A stretch of DNA of 64,000 nt from Scytonematopsis contorta HA4267-MV1 (GTDB lineage Bacteria; Cyanobacteriota; Cyanobacteriia; Cyanobacteriales; Nostocaceae), in assembly GCA_019359035.1 (NCBI GenBank), contig JAHHIC010000084.1, positions 228,980 to 292,979 of the forward strand, written 5' to 3'. Both the position numbers and the translations under genes were made by a program. The notes under the pieces are model-generated. The model had not been told where the DNA came from and searched no databases. It saw only the letters and a program-made list of their open reading frames with translations. Every line of letters begins with the position of its first letter. Within the stretch, counting starts at the first letter, position 1. Below, one piece after another: positions 46,228-55,765 of the stretch.

Positions 46228-49200
46228 TTACTGTCGCATCGGAATTTCAATCACAAACTCAGTACCCTCTCCAGGGGTGGAATTACAAAGTAACTTGCCC
46301 TTGTGCTTGTCCACAATAATTTGATAACTGATGGACAAACCTAAACCTGTACCACTTCCTACGGGTTTAGTGGTAAAAAACGGGTCAAATATTTTGCGAA
46401 CGACATCAGCACTTATTCCAGCACCATTATCAGCTATTTTAATTTTAACTGTATTTGAGTGTGTTTTTTCGGTGCAAATACTAATTTTCCCTTGATTATC
46501 AATCAAGGACTCTTCCACAGCATCAATCGCATTACTAAGGATATTCATAAAGACCTGATTTAACTGACCTGCGTAGCAACTTATTTCAGGTAAATCTCCA
46601 TATTCTTTGATTATTTCAATTTCTGGACGCTCGCTTTTCGCCTTAATTCTATGCTGTAAAATCATTAAAGTATTGTCGATACCTTCATGAATATCCACAG
46701 GCTTCATTTCTGATTCGTCCAACCTAGAAAAATTGCGTAATCCTAAAACAATATTTCTAATGCGTGTAGTCCCCACCTTCATTGACTCTAAAAGTTTCGG
46801 CAAATCTTCTAACAAAAAATCTAGGTCAATGTCTGTAGCTTTATCTACAAGTTTTGGTGATGGTTCTGGATATTCTTCATGAAAGATATCAATTAAATCC
46901 AAAATGTCTTGGATATATTTAATAGCGTAATTAATGTTGCCATGAATAAAGTTAATTGGGTTATTGATTTCATGAGCAATTCCCGCTACCATTTGTCCCA
47001 AGCTTGACATTTTCTCAGTTTGAATTAATTGAGACTGAGTATTTTTTAATTCTTCGAGAGTCTTTTCTAACTTTTGACGTTTATCGTTAATTTCTTGGGT
47101 TCTGACTTCAACCTTATCTTCTAAAGTATGACTATATTCTTCCAAGCTTTCTTTGACTTTTGCCAAATTTCTGTAGAGATGAGCATTCTCTAAAGAAATT
47201 GCCGCTTGAGTTGTCAAAAGCTTCAACAGTTCTACGCGATTATATGTAAATGCTCCGCTGGATAAATTATTTTCCAGGTAAAGAATACCGAGCATTTTCC
47301 CTTGATTGATTATCGGTATACACAAAATACTTTTAGGAGATGATGAGGCAATATAGCTATCATTAGCAAATTTATTCACAGAATTTACATCATCAATGAC
47401 AGAAATTTCTCTAGTCCGTTTGACGTAGTTAATTAAAGTCACAGGAACATCATTACTTGATTCCAAAGGAATTGATGGGAATTTAGAAATAGGAGCAAAA
47501 TCTAAGTTAGAACTAACTGCAGCCAAAGTTAACGTTAGTGTATCACCTTCGGTTAAAACTAAAGCACATTTAGAAGCACCAGCATTTTCCATCACTACTT
47601 GCATTAAAGTTGAAAGTAGTTGCTCCATCTGAATTTCTCCAGAAAGGGCTACCGATGCTTTAATCACTGCCGCCAAATCCAAAGAATCAGAAATACTGCT
47701 TTTCGAGCTAATCAGAGTTTGTTGGTTACTTAAGGTAACTAGAGAGGGATAAACACCAATTGTACTTTCGAGTATAGTATTTTCCCTGATAACCTCTCGC
47801 TGTAGAATGGCTGTCAGTAATTGTGGATAGCGCTTTGTTAAATCATTCGCTTTCGCTAATGCACCCCAACGAAGATAGCCGTAATAAGCATCAGTTATAT
47901 AGTTTTGGGCAATTTTGTGTTTGTTTAATTGTAGATAAAATTTAGCTGTAAGCTCGTTTGCGAGAGCTTCTTCATGAATATACTCGTGTTCTTTCGCAAG
48001 AGTAATGGCATTTTCATAACAATCCATTGCTTGGAGATATTCACCCAGAACCCGATGTAGCTCTGCTTCTACTAAATAAAATTTATGCCAAAAATTCATG
48101 GGAGCGTGATGTGCCCAATGCTTCATTTGTTCTTGATTTGCCCGTACTTTATCCAGAATGTGTTTTTGTTCATATTCTTCCGAATCTGGATATACAGCAA
48201 GTCGAGCCAAAGAATTGTAAAAATAGAAGAGAGGGACAAGAAAAATTCCTATTGCAGCATCTAAATACTGCTCCGCTTGAATGGCAATTTCTACCGCTTG
48301 AGGAAAATCATGAAACAAGTAACACAAGTATAGTTTGTTGAAATAAAAAAGTATTAGTCCAGTTCTGTCCTTCGCTTCCAAATGAAGCATCTGCATTTTT
48401 TCTTCGTTGTAATATTGACCAGTCAAGCAACAATTATTTTCAACATTTTCTCGCAAGTTAAACACGCTTTGCTGATAGATATTATTCCAGTTAAGAATTC
48501 TTTCTTGCTTGATTTTAGTAATTGTATTGCTATAGCTTACCATCTCCTTTTCTAGTTCTGCGAGTTCTTTACCGATAAAATATGAACAACTGCAATAATT
48601 GAGAACAGAACTGGCTGCAAATTCAAAATCCCCTATTTCAAGTGCAATAGAGTAAGCCTCCAGTAGAGGTTTTAATATTGTTCTGCAATGTTCTTTACCA
48701 TGCCTAATACCAGCATTAAACGCCATAATAGTTTTAGCTTTAACTTCTCTTGCATCGAATTTATCTAACAAGCTAACGGAAAGCTTACCAAATTGATAAC
48801 CAGATTCAATATCTCCTACTACCCCACTCAGTATTACCCCATAACAAGAATAAGCATAACTGGACAATGAAGTATTACCATATTGGAGAGAGAAATTTAT
48901 TTGTTTGAAGACAATCAAAAGAAATAGTTCAGGAGCTACCGCATAAGCAATAGGAGCCACACCTCCCAAAATTTGCATCACTCCAAATACCTGTGTATCC
49001 TTCATCTGAGGTAGGTCAATTAACTCCTCAATATTTCTCCCAGCCAAATTTGCTGTGATTTCTGCCATCCCGTGCTGCACATCTTCTTGGGTAATATTTT
49101 CAGGAAACTCCACTCCCAAAGACTTAAGAACAGATAAAGCCAAATCCACAGCTTCTAAAGCTTTACCTTGTGCCCCATATGCTTTAATTTTAACTTCATA

Positions 49201-51780
49201 AACTTTGATTTTATCTAGCTGTATTTTCCCTTTTTGCAGCACCACATCGACTAATTCCTCCATTTTGGAAAATTCACCTTTGAGGAATGCCGCTTCTGCC
49301 GCATTTCCATATAAATTAAGAGTTAATTCATAGCTATTATCCCAAGAATCTGCGGGTAAAAGGTTTATTCCAGCCGTTAAATACTCCATTGCTGGTACAT
49401 AAGCTACTGCTGCTAAAGCTCTACTTCCTGCAATCAAATTCATCTTTGCTAATTCATCGCGTTCCCCCTGTTCAGTTATTAAATCCAAAGATTGATTGAA
49501 CTGATTGACAATATCAAATATTTTTTCTTCCCGTTCCGATTCCGGAGTATTTTGCAGAAGTAATCGTCCAATTTTTCGATGCAATACTTTTTTTTCTTTT
49601 TCCGAAATCAAAGAATAAGCAGCTTGATGTACCCTGTCATGCACAAATTTATACTTAGCCGCTGGAAGCTCCCAGAATCCTGACTTCCCTGCTATTTCTT
49701 CCTCAAATAAATTCCGTACTTCTGTCTGTGGTAAAACCAAACCATCCATTAAAGATGGCCAAAGTGACGATGCTGTATCTATAGCCGATTTACCATAAGC
49801 ACAGCTGAGTATATTTAAATCAAATGTATTGCCAACACAAGCAGAAATTTTCAATACTTCTTGAGTATCCCGTGGTAACTTGCCTAGCTGAATCACCATA
49901 AATTCTACAACATCATCTGTCAGAGATAATGTTTTAATATGAGTAATATCGTACTCCCATTTACCAATATCAAAACTAAATTTAATTAGCCCCTCTTCAT
50001 ACAAAGCTTTGAGGAATTTATGACTAAAAAATGGGTTACCTTTAGTCTTGGCAAACACCATTTGAGTCAAAGATATGACTTGTTTTTCTTCGCAGTGTAA
50101 TGTCTCAGCAATCAAACGGTTTAAATCTGTCTGACTTAAAGGTTCAAGGTTAATATTATTAATTACTGTCCCAGCTTTTGCTACTTCTTTTAGTGTCAAT
50201 TGTAAAGGATGACTATTTGACACTTCATTATCCCGATAAGCTCCAATCAGCAGCAAACAATCCTCATTTAAAATCGAAAAAGATGACGAAGGATTTGTGC
50301 TTACTATTTGACCCTGGCTCATTAATAATTTAATTAATTCTAAAGAAGCTGCATCCGCCCATTGTAAATCATCCAAAAAAATCACCAATGGATGTTTTTT
50401 TATAGCGAAAAGTTGGATAAATCTTTGGAATAATAAATTGAACCTATTTTCAGCCGCAGTACCAGATAATTTAGCTGCAGGAGGTTGTTCACCAATAATA
50501 ATTTCCAGTTCAGGAATTATATCAGTAATTACCTTTCCTTCTTCACCTAATACCGACAAAATTTTCTCTTTCCATCTTTGAATTTCTGTATCAGACTCAC
50601 TCAATAACTGTTGAATTAAATCCCGAAATGCTTCTACCAAACCAGAAAAAGGAATATTTCTTTTTAATTGTTGGTATTTTCCGCTAATAAAATATCCTCT
50701 ACTTTGTGCAATTGGTTTATGAATTTCATTAACAACAGCAGTTTTACCCACACCAGAATAACCTGTCACTAACATCATTTCTACGCAATTTTTATTCTCC
50801 GGAGAAGTCAAATAAGAAAAATGAGTAAGTAGATTTCTGATATGGAACTCTCTACCATAGAGTTTTTCGGGTATTAAAAATCGGTCAGAAACATCTTTAG
50901 TTCCTAACTGAAAATATGGAATATTTCCTGTTTTATCCAAAGTTTTTATACACACTTCTAAATCATGCTTCAATCCCGCAGCATTTTGATAGCGGTCTTC
51001 AGCATTTTTTGCCATTAATTTATTAATAATATCAGACACAACTACCGGAATATTTGGGTCGATACTACATGCAGATGCAGGCTCTTTAGCAATATGACAG
51101 TAAATTAACTCCGTCGCATCATTTGTAGCGAAAGGTAACTTTCCTGTCAGAAGCTCAAACAAAGTCACACCGAGAGAATAAAAATCTGTACGGTAGTCTA
51201 TTTGGCGGTTCATCCGTCCAGTTTGCTCAGGGGAAATATAAGCAAGCGTCCCTTCTAACAAATTGGGGCTAGCAATAGATGCTATTTCTTTTGGTAATAA
51301 AGAAGCAATACTAAAGTCTATAAGCTTAACTTCTAATGTAGCGGGCTGAATTAAAATATTTGCTGGTTTTATATCTTTATGAATTATACGATGACGATGT
51401 ACTCCCTCTAAAATCTTTGTTATTTGGATGCTAATATCAAGAAAAGTTTTCATTCTATTAGCATTTTCTTGAAGTTTCCATTCTTTAAGAGAAATACCAC
51501 CAAAGTCTTCCATTACTAAAGCATAGGCATTCTGGTAGTTCTCTAAACTGTAGGACTTGATAACACCAGGAACATCTAAATCTTTGGTAATAGTATACTG
51601 ATGTCGAAACTGAGCAATTTCAATAAAGGTTGGATATTCATTTCCCATCAATTTAATAATGACGGGTTTTTGGTCTTCTTCTCTAATTCCCCGATAAACT
51701 AATGTTTTGCTGCTAGAATAAATTAATTCAGTAATGCAATATCCTGGAAGGATAACACTAATATTTAATAAAGATTTCAT
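46228..51780 (-). CDS. Second giant Ser/Thr kinase - AAA - TPR - GAF - histidine kinase (HstK type)
   Basis: About 1850 residues with the same domain order as the kinase at 14388-19892. The Ser/Thr kinase has RIIHKDIKPANIL and LIDFSIA. AAA Walker A is GYSGVGKT near residue 344, with [11 protein letters not shown] as Walker B. Helical TPR-like repeats, a GAF domain (about 1390-1540) and a coiled coil (LEEYSHTLEDKVEVRTQEI) follow. The HisKA motif is AGIAHEINNPINF (His near 1602), and the HATPase has NQVFMNILSNAIDA and GTGLGLSIS. The start used is the ATG before KSLLNISVILPGY; 14 codons more are possible. It converges on the P450 gene and lies downstream of a REC-protein gene on the same strand, suggesting a signalling partner. 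Its GAF lacks the heptamer insertion of the paralogue. Confidence 0.92.
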   Translation of the reverse strand: MKSLLNISVILPGYCITELIYSSSKTLVYRGIREEDQKPVIIKLMGNEYPTFIEIAQFRHQYTITKDLDVPGVIKSYSLENYQNAYALVMEDFGGISLKEWKLQENANRMKTFLDISIQITKILEGVHRHRIIHKDIKPANILIQPATLEVKLIDFSIASLLPKEIASIASPNLLEGTLAYISPEQTGRMNRQIDYRTDFYSLGVTLFELLTGKLPFATNDATELIYCHIAKEPASACSIDPNIPVVVSDIINKLMAKNAEDRYQNAAGLKHDLEVCIKTLDKTGNIPYFQLGTKDVSDRFLIPEKLYGREFHIRNLLTHFSYLTSPENKNCVEMMLVTGYSGVGKTAVVNEIHKPIAQSRGYFISGKYQQLKRNIPFSGLVEAFRDLIQQLLSESDTEIQRWKEKILSVLGEEGKVITDIIPELEIIIGEQPPAAKLSGTAAENRFNLLFQRFIQLFAIKKHPLVIFLDDLQWADAASLELIKLLMSQGQIVSTNPSSSFSILNEDCLLLIGAYRDNEVSNSHPLQLTLKEVAKAGTVINNINLEPLSQTDLNRLIAETLHCEEKQVISLTQMVFAKTKGNPFFSHKFLKALYEEGLIKFSFDIGKWEYDITHIKTLSLTDDVVEFMVIQLGKLPRDTQEVLKISACVGNTFDLNILSCAYGKSAIDTASSLWPSLMDGLVLPQTEVRNLFEEEIAGKSGFWELPAAKYKFVHDRVHQAAYSLISEKEKKVLHRKIGRLLLQNTPESEREEKIFDIVNQFNQSLDLITEQGERDELAKMNLIAGSRALAAVAYVPAMEYLTAGINLLPADSWDNSYELTLNLYGNAAEAAFLKGEFSKMEELVDVVLQKGKIQLDKIKVYEVKIKAYGAQGKALEAVDLALSVLKSLGVEFPENITQEDVQHGMAEITANLAGRNIEELIDLPQMKDTQVFGVMQILGGVAPIAYAVAPELFLLIVFKQINFSLQYGNTSLSSYAYSCYGVILSGVVGDIESGYQFGKLSVSLLDKFDAREVKAKTIMAFNAGIRHGKEHCRTILKPLLEAYSIALEIGDFEFAASSVLNYCSCSYFIGKELAELEKEMVSYSNTITKIKQERILNWNNIYQQSVFNLRENVENNCCLTGQYYNEEKMQMLHLEAKDRTGLILFYFNKLYLCYLFHDFPQAVEIAIQAEQYLDAAIGIFLVPLFYFYNSLARLAVYPDSEEYEQKHILDKVRANQEQMKHWAHHAPMNFWHKFYLVEAELHRVLGEYLQAMDCYENAITLAKEHEYIHEEALANELTAKFYLQLNKHKIAQNYITDAYYGYLRWGALAKANDLTKRYPQLLTAILQREVIRENTILESTIGVYPSLVTLSNQQTLISSKSSISDSLDLAAVIKASVALSGEIQMEQLLSTLMQVVMENAGASKCALVLTEGDTLTLTLAAVSSNLDFAPISKFPSIPLESSNDVPVTLINYVKRTREISVIDDVNSVNKFANDSYIASSSPKSILCIPIINQGKMLGILYLENNLSSGAFTYNRVELLKLLTTQAAISLENAHLYRNLAKVKESLEEYSHTLEDKVEVRTQEINDKRQKLEKTLEELKNTQSQLIQTEKMSSLGQMVAGIAHEINNPINFIHGNINYAIKYIQDILDLIDIFHEEYPEPSPKLVDKATDIDLDFLLEDLPKLLESMKVGTTRIRNIVLGLRNFSRLDESEMKPVDIHEGIDNTLMILQHRIKAKSERPEIEIIKEYGDLPEISCYAGQLNQVFMNILSNAIDAVEESLIDNQGKISICTEKTHSNTVKIKIADNGAGISADVVRKIFDPFFTTKPVGSGTGLGLSISYQIIVDKHKGKLLCNSTPGEGTEFVIEIPMRQ

Positions 51781-51919
51781 TGTTTTCTTCTCTAGCCGTT
51801 GTCTACGCTTAGTGTTCCCCATTATTAGGTTTCGTTATCATTTATTAATATAATTTTTATATTTTTGTAATCTAGTGACAAACACGTATTAGCTAAAAGA
51901 TTATCACTCCCGCACCTGA

Positions 51920-51966
51920 AAACCCCACCCCCAACCCCCTCCCCGCACGCGGAGAGGGGGCTACGA
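51920..51966. repeat. C-rich/G-rich palindromic element, single copy
   Basis: ACCCCACCCCCAACCCCCTC followed by CCCGCACGCGGAGAGGGGG and CTACGA. It is a third locus of the family at 14078-14363 and 30653-30700, located between the kinase and the REC protein gene. Confidence 0.9.
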
Positions 51967-52098
51967 AAATAAAATATAGACTATTTATTCTCAGCTTTTC
52001 AAATATCCTCCAATAAATCTCCTTGATAAAATCCCTCCTTTCTCTATGAGAAAAGAGGGTATTAGTGGTTAAGTCAGAGATTTTTTAAAGACTAATAA

Positions 52099-52710
52099 TT
52101 ATTTAATTTTCTGCTTAATAAAAGTGACAACTTGAGTTAGTTGTTTCTTCAAACCATCAATTTCTGCCTGCATCTTAGCAACTTTTTCATTAAGCGCAGC
52201 TATTTCCTCCAGAGAAGCCCCAGACGCATTATTCGTTACAGGTGTAACAATTGCTGCTGTTCCACTACCATTACCATTACCGTTGCCATTACCATTAGTA
52301 AGTGTTACTACTGAAGCTGGTTCCGGACGCGGTAGTTTAGATTTAGCCATTGCAGCCTTAATCGCTACAATAAGTTGTTTTTGGTCAAAAGGCTTAGCCA
52401 GAAACTCAAAATGTTCAAAAGGCTCAGTAATTTTCTCCGTAACCTCTTCCTTACGGCCAGACATTAAAACCAAAGGAATTTTTCTTAACTCTGGTTGTGC
52501 CTGAATTTGTTGAAAAACCTCCCACCCACTCATTTTTGGTAACAAGAAATCCAACATAATCAAACTCAGCTTCTCTTGACGGATTAAATCAATCCCTTCA
52601 ATCCCATCCTTGGCTTCCAACACTTGAAAATTGCCAGGGGGCAACATTTCTCGTACTTTTACCCGGACAACTGTAGTGTCATCGATAACTAAAATTTTGT
52701 TACTCGCCAC
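52099..52710 (-). CDS. Response regulator with a lone REC domain and coiled-coil tail
   Basis: The receiver domain (about 4-120) has the acidic pair Asp10/Asp11 in LVIDDTTVVR, phospho-acceptor Asp54 in IMLDFLLPKMSGWEV, the switch residue Ser84 in LVLMSGR, and Lys106 in FLAKPFD, so it should be phosphorylatable. No DNA-binding domain follows. Instead there is a Gly/Asn repeat linker (GNGNGNGNGSG, from a 6-bp DNA repeat) and a C-terminal coiled coil (EEIAALNEKVAKMQAEIDGL) that may mediate dimerisation or docking. It lies upstream of the giant HstK-type kinase on the same strand, 318 bases away, making it a candidate phosphorelay partner; this is inference. The frame begins at an ATG (MASNKILVIDD). 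Confidence 0.88.
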   Translation of the reverse strand: MASNKILVIDDTTVVRVKVREMLPPGNFQVLEAKDGIEGIDLIRQEKLSLIMLDFLLPKMSGWEVFQQIQAQPELRKIPLVLMSGRKEEVTEKITEPFEHFEFLAKPFDQKQLIVAIKAAMAKSKLPRPEPASVVTLTNGNGNGNGNGSGTAAIVTPVTNNASGASLEEIAALNEKVAKMQAEIDGLKKQLTQVVTFIKQKIK

Positions 52711-52837
52711 GACTGTTCACTCTAAAAGATACTTTAGGTTTAAATGGCTTGGTCTGCCAGCTAACATTGAGAATCCTCCCACTATACTCAATATTTATCC
52801 GTACCAGGGGAGAGTAATTTCCTGGATATTTGGGGAA

Positions 52838-53083
52838 TTGGGAATGGGGAGTGGGGAGTGGGGAGTGGGGATTAAATTGAAAATAGCTGAGTATTTCAGT
52901 TAAAATAACTACTGTATAATATTCTCAATTACCGATTACCAATTACCAATTACCAATTACCAATTACCAATTACCGATTACCAACTACCAATTACCAATT
53001 CCCTACTCCCCACTCCCCACTCCCCACTCCCCACTCCCCATTCCCCACTCCCCACTCCCCACTCCCCACTCCCCACCCCCCAG
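52838..53083. repeat. Opposed STRR arrays upstream of lipA
   Basis: A GGGGAGT heptamer run (about 52840-52870) faces a CCCCACT run (about 53000-53081), so the two can pair as a long inverted repeat. Between them is a third run of CCAATTA heptamers (about 52927-53000). The last array ends one to two bases before the lipA start codon, leaving no conventional ribosome binding site. Confidence 0.92.
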
Positions 53084-53084
53084 C

Positions 53085-53942
53085 ATGAATTTTAAATCCG
53101 AAATTATGGCGATGCCTTCGTGGTTGCGTCGTCCTATTGGTAATGCTAGCGAGCTTTCTGCTGTACAACGTATAATCAAGCAGCGACAAATACACACCAT
53201 TTGTGAAGAAGGACGTTGTCCTAATCGGGGAGAATGCTACTCCAAGGGAACTGCCACCTTTTTATTGATGGGCCCTACCTGTACTAGGTCATGTGCTTTT
53301 TGTCAAGTGGATAAAGGTCACGCACCAATGCCTTTAGACCCTTCAGAACCACTGCATGTAGCTGAAGCAGTAAAAATTTTAGGATTACGTTATGTAGTGT
53401 TAACTTCCGTAGCACGAGATGATTTATCTGACCAAGGTGCAGGTTGGTTTGTTAAAACGATGGAAGCCGTTCGTCAAATCAATCCCGATACCCAGATTGA
53501 AGTACTGACACCGGATTTTTACGGAAATCGGGACTGTATCGAAACCGTAGTCAAGGCTAAACCCGCTTGTTACAATCATAATATTGAGACAGTCCGACGC
53601 TTAACAGGTCGCGTACGTCGTGGTGCTAAATATGACCGTTCTCTAAAAGTTTTGCAAATTGTTAAAGAAATTGACCACAGCATTCCCACCAAGTCCGGTT
53701 TAATGGTCGGACATGGTGAAACCTTGGAAGAAATTGTCCAAACTATGGAAGATTTGAGAACTATCGAATGCGATCGCCTGACAATTGGTCAGTACATGCG
53801 TCCGTCTCTAGACCATTTACCAGTTCAAAAGTATTGGACACCAGAGGAATTTGACGAGTTAGGCAAAATAGCGACAGACATGGGCTTTAACCACGTTCGT
53901 TCAGGTCCATTAGTTCGCAGTTCCTACCATGCTGGGGAGTAG
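53085..53942 (+). CDS. lipA: Lipoyl synthase (radical SAM)
   Basis: The 285-residue protein has both iron-sulfur motifs of LipA: the auxiliary cluster CX4CX5C (Cys40, Cys45, Cys51 in [13 protein letters not shown]) and the radical SAM CX3CX2C (Cys66, Cys70, Cys73 in CTRSCAFC). The conserved RSSYHA motif near the C-terminus, which provides the serine ligand, is intact. The enzyme inserts sulfur into octanoyl groups on 2-oxoacid dehydrogenases and glycine cleavage H protein. The [10 protein letters not shown] start pattern fits a second lipA type found in cyanobacteria, as far as I recall. The coding region is sandwiched between heptamer repeats: the start follows one at 53083, and its last codons GGG GAG and stop TAG are part of another. 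ATG starts at 53106 or 53112 are possible. Confidence 0.93.
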   Translation: MNFKSEIMAMPSWLRRPIGNASELSAVQRIIKQRQIHTICEEGRCPNRGECYSKGTATFLLMGPTCTRSCAFCQVDKGHAPMPLDPSEPLHVAEAVKILGLRYVVLTSVARDDLSDQGAGWFVKTMEAVRQINPDTQIEVLTPDFYGNRDCIETVVKAKPACYNHNIETVRRLTGRVRRGAKYDRSLKVLQIVKEIDHSIPTKSGLMVGHGETLEEIVQTMEDLRTIECDRLTIGQYMRPSLDHLPVQKYWTPEEFDELGKIATDMGFNHVRSGPLVRSSYHAGE

Positions 53943-53988
53943 GGAGTCCCACTCCCCACTCCCCATTTCCCCACTCCCAACTCCCTCT
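53932..53988. repeat. STRR overlapping the lipA stop codon
   Basis: GGGGAGTAGGGAGT at 53934-53947 is followed by CCCACTCCCCACT-type heptamers to about 53988. The TAG within it is the lipA stop. The inversion from GGGGAGT to CCCCACT makes a small hairpin that could also serve as a terminator. Confidence 0.8.
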
Positions 53989-54071
53989 TAAAAATATTTT
54001 TTACGAATGTGGCGAATAGGGTCATTTCTTTGGTATTTCTGGAAAAGCCCTAAACGTTAGGAGAACAACTC

Positions 54072-54206
54072 ATGACTGCAAAAATTGGTAAAGATGTAGC
54101 AAAATCCGGAGCTAAATCACCTTATCCCTTCCGTACAGGTTGGGCATTACTGTTGCTGGCTATCAATTTCCTTGTCGCAGCCTATTATTTCAATATCATC
54201 CAGTAA
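54072..54206 (+). CDS. psaX: Photosystem I subunit PsaX
   Basis: The 44-residue protein reads MTAKIGKDVAKSGAKSPYPF and then RTGWALLLLAINFLVAAYYF before ending NIIQ. The block of an aromatic residue near F-R-T, a tryptophan, and LLLAINFLVAAYYF is the signature of PsaX, a single-helix peripheral subunit of photosystem I in the thylakoid membrane; it is known from thermophilic and several filamentous cyanobacteria. TAGGAGAACAACTC precedes the ATG, giving an AGGAG ribosome binding site at ideal distance. The gene lies 129 bases after lipA and probably has its own promoter. It is too short for most automatic thresholds. Confidence 0.93.
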   Translation: MTAKIGKDVAKSGAKSPYPFRTGWALLLLAINFLVAAYYFNIIQ

Positions 54207-54526
54207 TTAGGCAAAACTAGGAACGGGTAAAAGGATGCTAAGAAAATCCCAAAATTTACTTAGAGACCTCTATGACGCAAAAATCTTAGCCTTTAACTTC
54301 TCATGAACTTTACAGGGAATGAGGATATAGGGGTTAGGTCGCAGGTAATTTTTATCGTTTTCTTACACCAAACCTACATTGTTGCTCAACATAATTCGTA
54401 ATTCGTAATTCGTAATGAAAAAGGGTTTAATTACCCAGACTCAGAACCTGAGTATTGTTCCAGTTGAGATTTATATCTCCACTTGACACATAAATTACGA
54501 ATTGCGAATTGCGGATTGCGAATTGT
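54207..54526. other. Intergenic region with ATTCGTA-type heptamers
   Basis: ATTCGTA heptamers repeat near 54390-54415, and related ATTGCGA heptamers occur at 54490-54525, right at the 3' end of the permease gene. No gene or RNA is visible between psaX and the permease, which converge here. Confidence 0.6.
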
Positions 54527-55480
54527 TTAAGAAAGCGTTCCCTTAAATAAACCTTTGGGACGAACGAGCAACACCAATATCATGATTACCAAAGCTACAG
54601 CTTGTTTATACTGGGAACCAAGCAAAGGCGTACTGACTTCCTGAACAATACCAATAATAAAGGCACCAGCAATTGCACCATAAGGATTGCCAATTCCGCC
54701 TAAAATTATCGAAGCAAATAATGGTAAAATTAGGAACCAACCCATATTAGGACGCACGGCAGTAATTAGACCATACATACTACCTCCTAGGGATGTGAGG
54801 ATACCAGCAATAAGCCAGGTAGAAAGAATAACTTGTTCTACATTGATACCTGAAACCCTTGCTAAATCCAAATCATCAGCAACAGCACGCATCGCTTTAC
54901 CAATTTTGGTATTTTGTAGCAAGTAATGCAGCGCCAAAATCGCTAACACTGCCAAAACTAGAACCAACAATTGATTTTGCGGCACTTTTAAACCAAAGAT
55001 GTCCAAAGCCGCACTTACGGGTAAATCGTAATTTTGATTACTACCACCCCAAACTAAAATAATACCGTTACGTAAGAATAAGGCTAGTCCAATGGAAATA
55101 ATAATCAGTGTAGTAGAAGTAGCGCGGATAGAGCGCATTCTTGACCAAAGTAGTTTTTCTGACAACAGCATTGCTCCCACTGTTCCCACGGATGCCAAAA
55201 TCATTGACAACCAAATATTTATTCCGTAGAGATTTATGAATAATGTTAGGTAGGCACCTAATGTGAGAAAGTCGCCGTGGGCAAAGTTAGATAAACGTAA
55301 AATTCCATTAGTGAGAGTCAAACCCACAGCAGCAAGAGCAATAATACTGCCAACAGCTATACCATTAACGGTTAATTGCGGGATTTGGTTAGCCCAACTA
55401 CGGAGAAACTCAGTTAACGTAGCCAGCGAATGAAATTGTGAAATCGAATCAAAAATAAATTGAGCTTGTAGCAAATACAT
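54527..55480 (-). CDS. Branched-chain/neutral amino acid ABC transporter permease (LivH type)
   Basis: The 317-residue inner-membrane protein matches the LivH family of ABC permeases. About eight hydrophobic segments are visible. Landmarks are NGIAVGSIIALAAVGLTLTN near the start, ILRLSNFAHGDFLTLGAYL, the cytoplasmic coupling-type loop with KAMRAVADDLDLARVSGIN, and LPLFASIILGGIGNPYGAI. In heterocystous cyanobacteria such a subunit belongs to the N-I neutral amino acid uptake system, but LivH-type urea permeases look similar. No partner permease, ATPase or binding-protein gene is adjacent, so the rest of the transporter is encoded elsewhere. The ATG chosen gives a normal N-terminus. Confidence 0.88.
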   Translation of the reverse strand: MYLLQAQFIFDSISQFHSLATLTEFLRSWANQIPQLTVNGIAVGSIIALAAVGLTLTNGILRLSNFAHGDFLTLGAYLTLFINLYGINIWLSMILASVGTVGAMLLSEKLLWSRMRSIRATSTTLIIISIGLALFLRNGIILVWGGSNQNYDLPVSAALDIFGLKVPQNQLLVLVLAVLAILALHYLLQNTKIGKAMRAVADDLDLARVSGINVEQVILSTWLIAGILTSLGGSMYGLITAVRPNMGWFLILPLFASIILGGIGNPYGAIAGAFIIGIVQEVSTPLLGSQYKQAVALVIMILVLLVRPKGLFKGTLS

Positions 55481-55765
55481 AATCTAAAATTATCCGCGCT
55501 TTGAATCCAAGAGTCAAAAGGAGGTTAGCATACAAAACTAGTGATAGTGCAAGCAGAGTATTTGCTTACCCTAAATCCTGCGTCAACAGTATAGATTTAT
55601 AGAGTAAATTAATACATAGTGATTTCATACAATAATTTTTATCCTGCGTCGCATTAGACACTGGCGGTTTTGATTTATAAAGGATAAAGTATTTGTGCAT
55701 TAATATACATAAAAATTAGTTGTTTGTTTCTAAGAAAATTAAATCTTCAGCCGTATTGGTTGTCC

